Part shown: positions 56,601-64,000 of the stretch, piece by piece
How positions within the stretch are numbered: position 1 is the stretch's first letter
Layout of the letters: every line of letters starts with the position of its first letter
From: Patagioenas fasciata
Lineage: Eukaryota > Chordata > Aves > Columbiformes > Columbidae
DNA: 64,000 nt
Assembly: GCF_037038585.1 (NCBI RefSeq)
Contig: NC_092525.1
Location: forward strand, 21,410,867-21,474,866
Reading direction: 5' to 3'
Program-made: the position numbers and the translations under genes
Notes under the pieces: generated by a model
The model's input: only the letters and a program-made list of their open reading frames with translations
Told to the model about the DNA's origin: nothing
The model's database searches: none

Positions 56601-59600
56601 TAATAGGATATGTTCACAGAATGACTGAAATTTCATGTATACTTGCTTATTGCTCACTGGTTTTGCATTTCAATAATAATAGTAATGATTGTAATGATAC
56701 CTTTCCTTTATATAGAACCTTTCATCCCAAAGGGAGCTATAGTTATTCTCTGGCAGTGACAAAAGAGGTTGGTAACACCCAGTGCAAAGCAGCCATTTTT
56801 ATAACTCACTCTGTAGGTTGTGGTATATTTCACACTATTCAGGCAATTTTGGGAAGTACTATATTATTATTATTATTACTATGCAATCCAAGCACTGTTC
56901 AAACCCTTCTGTCTCCTGTTATTACAGCATTGTACTTGTGATACTACAGTTAAGAGTGAGGGAGTTGCCATTTAGAGAGCATAACCCTCTTTTTGAGTGA
57001 TTTTATAATGTTAGGGTTTCTCTCCATGTAAAACTGGGTGTAGAAGTTTTCCCCCAGGAGATAAGTATTTTTTTCTTTTTATTTAGAAAAAAAAAATAAT
57101 TTAAAACCCACTCAGTCACTTTTCACTTCAATTTTTGAAAATAAATCTGGTGAAAGAAGGGTTGCTTTAGTTTTCTTTACCATGCTTCATTTGGAATAGG
57201 AGATAAGTGGGGCTGACTTTTCTGCTCTTGCCTTGGGTTTCCATATATGTTTGAAGAAAGCAGATATAAAATACTGCTGCTTTGACACAACTGCACATCC
57301 TCTGCATGAGACCTGGTACTTGCCCAGAGCCCTCTGAACATAAAATGTTTTCGATGGTAATTCAGAGCCTGGATGTCCATACATTATGCATTTACCTTTT
57401 GAATGTAACAACTGGTGCTAATAGTTCTTAATACTTCAGGTATCTTCTTTAAGTGAGGTTGTTAGGAGGGGAGGAGCATCTGTGTTCTTTATTAACTCAC
57501 TCTGCTTGCAAGCACAAAAGCACGCTCACTTTTTCTTGGTCTCTTTGTGATTCACAAACTTTGTTTGCCTGCAGTGCAGCTTGATGGCCAGCCAAGGCAC
57601 TGGGGTGTGGAGCTGGGCTTCTGTTCTATGCGCATGCAGAAAATACCCCAAAATAATCTGGTTTTGTGGGGGCTGGTGTCTTCGAAGGCTTATATCACAT
57701 CTCATCTTTCGACCTCTGGTTGTGTTGCTCTTCCTTGGGCTTATCAGTGGCGCTGCCTCATGTGACGCTGATTCTCTGCTGTAGCTGTTGGGCTTATCTG
57801 CTCTTGCTGTTGGGAGCAGCCCTTGTTCTGTGGCCAGATCCTGTAGACTGCGGCCGTTCTTTTACTCATGTTTGTTCTCATTAACTAGTAAAGTGATCAT
57901 ACATATGGGATATACATCTAGCACACAGCAACAAGACTACTGGGATGAGCCCTTCCTTTTCCAGCCTTTCCTTCTGTGTTTCTAGCAAGCACCCACCCTT
58001 TCTCATCAGCCATGACTGAGGTTAGCCTTCCTGCAGGAAAAAGCCTAGATGATATTCTGTGTGCTTGGAAGAAAATAAGGCATTTTTTTGCTAATGTTTT
58101 TCTTCCATGAGGCTCATGTTAACTTTTTTTTAATGTGAAGGCATCCCTCAGCATCCATATGATCTTTTCTGAAAACAAGAGGTTTATAAATGAGAAACCT
58201 GACTTTGGGTCGCTAATTGTGTCAACACAGCATCTGAGAGACTGAAATAAAACCAGAGCTGCGCAGTGTTTATAGAACTAGTGGTACCCAGAGGGTGTTT
58301 CCAGACCCCATACCCTGAGATTTGGAGAATGTGTGAAGGCTTGGACTGTGCTTTGCATTCAAGACAGCCTTCTCTGTGTGCTTTGTAAGCAAGAACTCTG
58401 ATAAGCTTTTTCCAGTTTTGGAAATTCAGACTGCATGAGAGTGGGTTGTTTTTACATTATAGTCAAGCTGGAATGGATCCAATATGATTTAATTTAAATG
58501 TTTTTGTTTTGAAAAATAACTTTGAGTTATTTTTCAAATAGAATGATCTTTCTTTTGAAACACATGAGATGTTGGTGGTTGTATTTTTTTTTTTTACTCC
58601 CTTTTTGTTTAAATGTAGAGAAGTTTATAATTGACTTTAAGCTGGGAAACTTTCCAACAGAGTATAATTATTCTTTTCTTTTGTGCAATGTTTTCTTTAT
58701 TAGTGCTATGAAGCTGGGCTAATGTCACAATACATAAAAACGTGGAAAAAAGGAGACACAGTCTTTTGGCGTGGGCCATTCGGAGGGTTCCCATATCAAC
58801 CTAATAAGGTTTGTTCCCTGAGAGGTGGAGGATGTTTCGGGTTGTGGCAGCCAGCTTTGTTTAATATTCTAAAGGGAAGACATCGATTTGATTACCATTT
58901 TCATTATTATTTTAGGGACTTCCTGGGTTACTGTACAATGTTGCAGTCTTAGCCGTCAATTGGAGAAAGTACACCTTATTGAACTGCAGAATATTTAAGA
59001 AGGAAGAGAGGGAGGTGGATGGGAGACTGGAAAATACCAGCAAGACTCTTTGTTCATTGCTTGCATTAGAAGTTCCTCATGTATGTAACAAGAGCAGCTT
59101 AACTTTGCCCCCACTGAGTGTGGCTGGTTTTTGCCTTGTTTGAACCACATTGTTGTTTTGTGACAAGCACAAGTGAAGGGGAGGTGTTGATCTTTTTCTC
59201 TCGCGGGTATTCCCTGAACTGTATCAGCTCTAGTGAGGTGTCATGTCACCCAACTACTCTGCAAACCTTGATCCCACCCGCTGATACCAGGCTGGCTGCA
59301 AAGAAAGGCAGATCCTATGTCAGGGGAAGGCTTCTCACACATACTAATTTGATTACTTAATTCTGACCTTTCAAATGAGGAGCAAAATTGAAACACTTGT
59401 CATTAAGATCCCAAGGCCTTCTTTTTGTGTTTTGTTTTTGTTTTGGTTTGGTTTTTTTTTTTGTTTTTGTTTTTGTGTTGTGTTTTTTTTTTTTTCCCCC
59501 TAACAAAAATAAGGCTGTAAAATCCCAGTGGCCAAGCTCTGTGCAGAGCAATTGTGTTCTGTTCCCTGGAATGCTCTCCCTGCTGTTTTAGGCTACTGTT

Positions 59601-62576
59601 CCATTCTGTTCTTAAAAGCTTCCAGATAATTTGGGACAGAACGTAGCAGTCATTCCTACAAGTAGCTGCGTTCAGGGGCTGTTTGGGTGATCTGTGCACA
59701 TGCAGTTTGCAAAGCACCTGGGCAATCTTTAAAACAACTTGCTATAGAAGGACTGTTTATTACAACAGAGGTCTCAAATATTAGTTTCATAGTAAAATCT
59801 TCCTTTATCATCATTTGCTGCCAACAAAATAGGACTCAGATTTGGGCTGATCAGATCCATTCACAATAAACTGCCCAGTTAAAATGGAGCGTGAACAGCC
59901 TCTGAGGGCTTAATAGGGGCTTAAATCCGAGTTGTGGCACTGGAGTACTGTCTGGCAGCTGGAGAAAGTGCTGGGAATGTTCAGTCCCCTACACACCGCA
60001 CCTTACTGCCTGGACATCTCTATTGTGAGCAGAGTGAATGTCCCCCCTTGCAGGCAGGAAGCATGATGGGCTGCTGGTAGCTCTTTGAGAAAAGTGAGGT
60101 AACGCGCCAGGAAGATACGAATGGAAAAGAAACCATTTCCTCCAGAGAGCATTCAGGGTGGTACTTTGTAGCATGTGAGGTAAACACAGGGATAATTTCC
60201 AGTGGGAAAACAACACACAGTGTACCACAGAATTGAAACTGAAATATAAATTAACTGAAATCAAGGCTAAAGTTAGGATAAATCATTATATTTGGGTAAA
60301 ATCCAGTTTCATTAGATTTGATATATAAACTCTGAAAGTGCTATCTGTAATCCTTTGCAGAAAAATACATTCTGAGATTTGAATTTACCAGTTCGTGACC
60401 ATCTGACATGTCCTCTCTCAGGGGACCCTTTACCAGTGTGGCAGCAAGGAGGAACTGACCGTGAGCACATCTGTTTCCTGTCACCACAGCTCATTCCAAA
60501 TTCTCTGTTTTGTTGTTAGCATGGAGAACTCCTCATGCTGGCATCTGGTACCGGCCTCGCACCGATGCTTCCCATCCTCCAGTCCATAACAGATGATGAA
60601 GAGGATGAAACCTTTGTAACTCTTGTTGGCTGCTTCCGTATCTTTGACAAAATTTATTTGAAATCTCTTCTCCAGGATCTGGCTCGATATTGGAACATCA
60701 GAATATTTTATGTCCTAAGCCAGGTAAATAAATGGATGTGGAACAAGTTTTGGAGGGTGCTGTGTGCTGGATGAGCCTCTGTCTCATGTGCTTTTCCATC
60801 AGCGTGATCTTGATTCTTTCCCAGTCATCAAGGGTATTTTGTGATGCAGTAGCTGCTGTTCTTGAATGTGTTTTATGTTCTCACACTGCTACCAATTTGG
60901 GGAATTTTGGGGAAGTGAGTGTTGCTGCTTGTCCCTTTTTACCTCCTTGCTACCTGTTCTGTTGGGCTTGACCCACTGATTCATAGTCAGTGTTGATCAT
61001 TCGCCCCAAGTTTGGGCACTTGTTGCGGCACCTAAACATTTCTACAAAGAAAACTTGACTCTGGGAGACTCACAGCAAATGAACTGTTTTTTCTTTCTTA
61101 ATACCAGTGCCTTAATCTGTGCTTATCTTCCATTCACTGCTTGTGGCTAGAGCTCTCTTCTTCAAGTACATTAGCACCGACTTCCCAGCAATTATTTTTC
61201 CCAGCTGACTCATTTTTACATTTTTAAACTTCTTAAAGTTGTTTCTCCTTCTGCAAAATTACTTTTTCTGCCAAATCCATGGGATGAGGGCATTCCTCTC
61301 AGTGATCTTACGTTTTGAGCAGTCTTTTTCATTTCCATTTGGTCCCATTTGCCTGTGTTCTGTGTGGATTTGGTGGCTGAAAATTATTTCCCTCAGAAAT
61401 GAGGATTCATTGCAGGGAGGATATAGAAAGAATTATTTATGCTAAGGGAATCCCACTGCATTTTTTTCGTTTCTCAGATGAATCATTTTCTTGTATTTCT
61501 CATGGTGGATCAGCCTCATCCATTATGTTCCAGATGTGGCCTCGGCAGGTTGAGGCTGGGTACAGAGAAAAGTATGTGACACTTAGGCACCCTCTCAGCT
61601 ACTTTATAGGAGTGTAACCAGTGATTTTTCTTTGGTGATGTAGCTTAAATATCCTTTTCAGGACATTGCTGTCTCCAGAGCTTGAGGAGATCCTGAAATT
61701 CAATCAGTGAAGGGCAAGAAACCCACCTGGCCCCTGTCAACACTGTCTGTCCCATGTGTACATCTCTCCCTTTCTTCTCTTTGCACATTTGTTACAGTCC
61801 AACACTGACTTGTGCATCCTCTCTTTTACGATTAAATATCTGTCTGTCTCACTACTTCGCTCTACTGCCTGTCACCATCTGAGCACCTTCGACTTCTAAT
61901 TAATAGCAGTAGGGGAGTCCCTGCTGGATCTAGCACTGTGGGATGTAACATTTCTCATGGGATCAGAGCTGTTTTTGGAGCTGGGCTGGCTTCTTTCAGT
62001 TTTGGTTGAGGAGAGTGAAAGAGACTTGGGAATGGGAGAGGCAATAGAGAGGAGTAGACTTGGGACTTAAGAGTAGGAAAGGTGCACTGGGAAGTGGTTC
62101 TCACTGGAGAAGGTTCTGCAGTATTTATTAGTGATCGTTCCGCCCTGGTTTTGTTCAGTCCCCTCTGAGTGGCCAGGTCCTGTGGCAGGGAGAGATTTGA
62201 TCTGGGCTTTGGAAGAGAAATAGGGGTCTTGGGAAGGATCAGTTCTACCCAGATGGAGTCACAAGGGTGAAAAATGTCCGGTGAGGTACCCTGGGGGGAG
62301 GAGGGAAGTTCGACATTGAACAATCCGTTGTCCTTTCTAACGTGGTTCATTGCAAACCTTTTGCCTTTTCAGGAAACTTCACTGGAAAAACTTCCTTGGA
62401 GCTATCAGGAAAACACATACATTGGTCGTCTAAATGAAGATTTGATGAAGACTATAGTAAATTCCTGTCGAAGAAAGCCATTTGTATTAATCTGTGGCTC
62501 TTCTACATTCAATGAAGATATGAGTAGATATTTGAAAGCTGCAGGAATCAAAGAAGATTCCTGTTTTGTCTTTTAG
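50599..62576 (+). CDS. CYB5RL: CYB5RL, NADH-cytochrome b5 reductase-like protein
   Basis: Certain coding exons: 51790-51966, 52890-53038, 55461-55548, 58704-58808, 60520-60723 and 62373-62576, giving 308 residues from the ATG at 51790. A probable upstream exon ending at 50604 would add M-S-T. The N-terminal 45 residues form an oxidoreductase-like domain with the Cys motif [20 protein letters not shown]. Then comes a ferredoxin-reductase-type FAD domain with RAYTPIS (the flavin-binding RxYTxxS) and RGPFGGF, and an NAD-binding domain with GTGLAPM and a C-terminal ICGSSTF in place of the usual CGPPPM. By family, it should transfer electrons from NADH through FAD; its physiological acceptor is not well defined. 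No membrane anchor is evident, unlike CYB5R3. The gene shares its promoter with MRPL37. Confidence 0.94.
50605..51786 (+). other. CYB5RL: CYB5RL first intron (or alternative 5' UTR plus intron)
   Basis: The GC-rich 5' part (to about 50815) belongs to the CpG island and contains a duplicated GCGGAGCCGCTGT block near 50703-50728. The rest is unremarkable. Confidence 0.65.
51790..51966 (+). CDS. CYB5RL: CYB5RL coding exon with oxidoreductase-like Cys motif ([20 protein letters not shown])
   Basis: The exon starts at 51787 after TTTTGCAG; the ATG is at 51790. It encodes 59 residues: CCGSGCKPC with [13 protein letters not shown], then a lysine-rich linker ending MEKKEQ. The donor CAG|GTCAAT is weak after the GT, but frame and protein alignment support it. 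Confidence 0.92.
51967..52889 (+). other. CYB5RL: CYB5RL intron, 923 nt
   Basis: No repeat or other element recognised. Confidence 0.75.
52890..53038 (+). CDS. CYB5RL: CYB5RL coding exon ([20 protein letters not shown]), start of FAD domain
   Basis: Acceptor TTCTTGCAG, donor AAG|GTATTA. Encodes the first strands of the FAD barrel: [14 protein letters not shown] and [12 protein letters not shown]. Phase 0 in, phase 2 out. Confidence 0.95.
53335..54172 (-). mobile_element. CR1 LINE, 840-bp 3' fragment, minus orientation
   Basis: The longest CR1 in the window. The + strand begins TCATAGAATCACGGAATGG (CR1 terminal repeat) and includes GTTGGAAGGGACCTCCACAG, TGTCTCCCCAGAGCCTTTTC, AGAGCTGGACACGGAACTCC, TTCTGGGCTGCAAGTGCACG and GTCCCTCTGGATGTCATCC. 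The coding part is interrupted by stops and deletions. Confidence 0.94.
54730..55160 (-). mobile_element. CR1 LINE fragment, minus orientation, older subfamily
   Basis: The + strand includes AACCCCTCCAGGGATGGTGA, GGCAGCCTGTTCCAATGCCT, CTTTCCAGGAAGAAATTTTC, AATATCCAATCTAAACCTCC and AAGGTCTCCCCTCAGCCTCC, all typical CR1 words. It is more diverged than the copy just upstream and belongs to a different subfamily. Confidence 0.9.
55461..55548 (+). CDS. CYB5RL: CYB5RL coding exon with FAD-binding RAYTPIS
   Basis: Acceptor TCTCCTCAG, donor AAA|GTAAGT. Encodes [20 protein letters not shown] and EGYFEVLIK; the RxYTxxS motif contacts the flavin phosphate in this family. Confidence 0.95.
56670..56762 (+). 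repeat. Possible ancient interspersed repeat tail
   Basis: CTTTATATAGAACCTTTCAT followed by CCCAAAGGGAGC resembles the widely conserved tail (TTTATATAGCACCTTTCATCC...) of old CR1/L3-like elements in tetrapods. Weak and diverged. Confidence 0.3.
58508..58538. repeat. Perfect 14-bp inverted repeat with a 3-nt loop
   Basis: TTTGAAAAATAACT at 58508-58521 pairs with AGTTATTTTTCAAA at 58525-58538. It lies about 165 nt upstream of the next acceptor in a CYB5RL intron. Confidence 0.85.
58704..58808 (+). CDS. CYB5RL: CYB5RL coding exon ([20 protein letters not shown])
   Basis: 105 nt, phase 0 both sides. Acceptor TTTATTAG, donor AAG|GTTTGT. Encodes [15 protein letters not shown], the GPxG segment linking FAD and NAD domains. 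Confidence 0.94.
58809..60519 (+). other. CYB5RL: CYB5RL intron, 1.7 kb
   Basis: Contains a G/T-only low-complexity stretch at about 59423-59495. Nothing else recognised. Confidence 0.75.
60520..60723 (+). CDS. CYB5RL: CYB5RL coding exon with NADH-binding GTGLAPM
   Basis: 204 nt, phase 0 both sides. Acceptor TGTTGTTAG, donor CAG|GTAAAT. Encodes [20 protein letters not shown], then FVTLVGCF and IRIFYVLSQ: the nucleotide-binding glycine-rich turn and central strands of the reductase fold. Confidence 0.95.
60724..62372 (+). other. CYB5RL: CYB5RL last intron, 1.65 kb
   Basis: Unique-looking sequence; no repeat family or other exon recognised. Confidence 0.7.
62373..62576 (+). CDS. CYB5RL: CYB5RL final coding exon and stop
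   Basis: Acceptor CCTTTTCAG; 67 codons then TAG. Encodes [35 protein letters not shown] and the C-terminus EDSCFVF. ICGSS occupies the place of the CGPP motif of classical cytochrome b5 reductases. Confidence 0.95.
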   Translation, partial: ETSLEKLPWSYQENTYIGRLNEDLMKTIVNSCRRKPFVLICGSSTFNEDMSRYLKAAGIKEDSCFVF

Positions 62577-63009
62577 CAGGATATTCCTGACCTGAGGAAC
62601 CTAAGCTGAGCCTTGGACATCCTTGTTTTTCCACAAACATTGCTCAAAATCAGTCATCTCAATAGACTGAGTTCCTTGTGCATATACTTTCATAGGCCTT
62701 TGGATCAAATATTTGTCTCCAGTATGATTCTCACTCTTGAGTGTGTTTAAAGGATTAGGTGCCATTCTGGAGTGGTTGCTACAATCACCCACATTTCAGG
62801 GAACAGCATGTTGATGTTAATGGGAGTCTTTACATGCAATTTCAAGAGGCAGATCTCCTAAGGGTACTAAAAAGCATCCAAGCACACAGGTCTGCTGTGA
62901 TACAAAGACAAGTGACTTGCTTTGCAGTCCCTTAGTCTGCAGTGGTATTGTGTCCTGTGAGATATCCAGAGGAGGGATTTAATCCTCAGGGAGAAGACTG
63001 CCTGGCCAA

Positions 63010-63135
63010 GGGAACAGCAGAGTGCTGGCCTGGCACTCTGGAGTCTGTGGGGTTCATTTCGGTTGTGTCATTATGTGACTGGGTGGTGCCAGACGAGTCA
63101 CTTCAGCCTTTCCATGCCCCAGTTGCCCTGTCAGA
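63010..63135 (+). repeat. Possible MIR-like ancient SINE
   Basis: Matches in order to the MIR core and 3' part: CAGAGTGCTGGCCTGGCACT, GTTGTGTCATTATGTGACTG, then ACGAGTCACTTCAGCCTTTC followed by CATGCCCCAGTTGCCCTGT (compare the MIR pattern ...CAAGTCACTTaaCCTcTCTGtGCCtCAGTTtCCtcaTCTGT). Diverged, as expected for an amniote relic. Confidence 0.45.
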
Positions 63136-63404
63136 CACTAATCCAGAGGAGATGGTACCGATCTCTGGAAAGAACCTTTCCAGCCATGTAGGGAAAAGGC
63201 TGTACATGGGGGTGGAATTCTGTGAGGTCTTAGGCAGGCTGCCCTCCTGCCCACCCTGATCCTCAACTGTTGAAATGTTGCCAGGGGAGAGAAAGAACAC
63301 GTCCTTAAATTCTGTGTGGGAAAGCATCTGGGTTGTAGCTGCTGTCAGGGCAGATGATTGTTTGCTTTCCATGTCCCCTAAGTGTTGTATAATAACTCTA
63401 GTTC

Positions 63405-63410
63405 ATTAAA
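63405..63410 (+). terminator. CYB5RL: Possible polyadenylation signal ATTAAA, CYB5RL
   Basis: The commonest AATAAA variant, 830 nt after the stop, followed at 63438-63448 by TCCTTTTTGTC. No better hexamer was seen between it and the stop. Confidence 0.45.
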
Positions 63411-63430
63411 TTGAACTTCTTTTCAAAGAA

Positions 63431-64000
63431 ACAACAGTTCCTTTTTGTCACAGGACTCTCACAGGTGCCCAAGGAGTGCCGTAAGCCAGGAGAACACCAC
63501 CTGAGGAGTGAAAGCATCATGGGCTGCTCCCCTGTAGGACAGGGGACAGAGCTGAGGGTCTGCCCTGGGAGGTGACAGCCCCAGGGCTGCCCAGCACAGC
63601 ACCCAGCCTGGGTGCCTCAACCCTTTTCTGCTCTTTCAGTCCAGGATGCTGCTGCCTTTCCTCCGAGATACCTGCTGTCTACTCTTTTACCTTCTTAGAC
63701 CATGGTGTTTACTAATTACACCAGGAGATAACAGCCTTTCTGCACACCTTTGTGTTTTCCTATTCATTCCCAGTTCATCCTGTTTTGGGGTTTTCCAGGC
63801 TGTGACAGATGATGTTTTTGTCTCTTTTTTTTTTTTTTTTAACCTGTATCAAATTGTACTCCATGCACAAAAGAGATGTACTTTGAAATTACTCAAAATA
63901 GTGCAAACTAAAGTGATGGCTGGTTTACATGTTGGAAGGAAGCGCAGGTTCCTTTCACATCAGTGAGATTTGTCTTCCGTTACCAAATGCCTGGAATTAA
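63431..64000. other. Sequence downstream of CYB5RL
   Basis: No gene seen. Contains a T-run at 63824-63840 and otherwise plain sequence. In mammals the next gene is CDCP2; none of it is recognisable here. Confidence 0.6.

Larger units (their letters stand above)
55549..58703 (+). other. CYB5RL: CYB5RL intron, 3.2 kb
   Basis: Mostly unique AT-rich sequence. Contains a possible ancient repeat tail at about 56670-56760 and a 14-bp perfect inverted repeat at 58508-58538. No CR1 seen. Confidence 0.7.
62577..63430 (+). other. CYB5RL: CYB5RL 3' UTR (end inferred)
   Basis: Runs to the first plausible polyadenylation hexamer, ATTAAA at 63405-63410. No AATAAA seen earlier. Includes a possible MIR-like SINE at about 63010-63135. 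Confidence 0.5.

Noticed and set aside
59423-59495. G/T-rich tract considered as a retroposon tail
   Set aside because: No adjoining element body or target-site duplication; simple low-complexity sequence.
62577-64000. Search for CDCP2, expected next by mammalian synteny
   Set aside because: No CUB-domain-like peptide or exon with splice sites was seen before the window ends.
1-64000. tRNA, rRNA, CRISPR arrays, bacterial promoters or operons
   Set aside because: No tRNA or rRNA signature and no regular spacer-repeat array was seen; the sequence is eukaryotic, so ribosome binding sites and operons do not apply.

Overview
This window is nuclear DNA from a vertebrate, almost certainly a bird. 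Three things point that way: split genes with GT-AG introns, interspersed repeats that are nearly all CR1 LINE fragments of the avian type (no Alu, L1 or B1/B2-like elements seen), and the gene order SSBP3 - MRPL37 - CYB5RL, which matches the vertebrate SSBP3 neighbourhood (human 1p32). The species cannot be named from the sequence alone.

Layout. 1-39674 (+) is the 3' part of SSBP3, a transcriptional co-regulator of LIM-homeodomain/LDB1 complexes. The first 22.6 kb is one large intron. Then come fourteen coding exons (22570-39674) encoding the last 296 residues of the 388-residue form, followed by a 3' UTR reaching to about 41.67 kb. The LisH/LUFS N-terminus and the promoter lie upstream of the window. 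41.7-46.1 kb is the interval between two converging genes and holds a CA microsatellite and one CR1. 46.1-50.45 kb (-) is a complete seven-exon MRPL37 (mitochondrial large-subunit ribosomal protein mL37). 50.45-50.6 kb is a CpG-rich head-to-head promoter. 50.6-63.4 kb (+) is CYB5RL (cytochrome b5 reductase-like), with six certain coding exons and one probable upstream exon. Its introns hold most of the remaining CR1.

I placed every exon by translating across splice sites. Phases agree at all junctions, and the joined frames are 296 codons plus stop for SSBP3 (partial), 440 or 446 codons for MRPL37, and 308 or 311 codons for CYB5RL.

How the genes relate. SSBP3 is an independent developmental gene whose large introns look repeat-poor and carry several AT-rich blocks that could be enhancers. 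MRPL37 and CYB5RL share a promoter and are probably co-expressed: one is a mitochondrial translation component, the other a predicted NADH-dependent flavoprotein.

I found no undescribed multi-gene system. The most unusual element is an 83-nt near-perfect hairpin in the big SSBP3 intron (14905-14987). Others worth checking are an in-frame tandem acceptor in SSBP3, a CR1 that starts within a few bases of the MRPL37 exon 1 splice donor, and a ten-copy 15-bp minisatellite.
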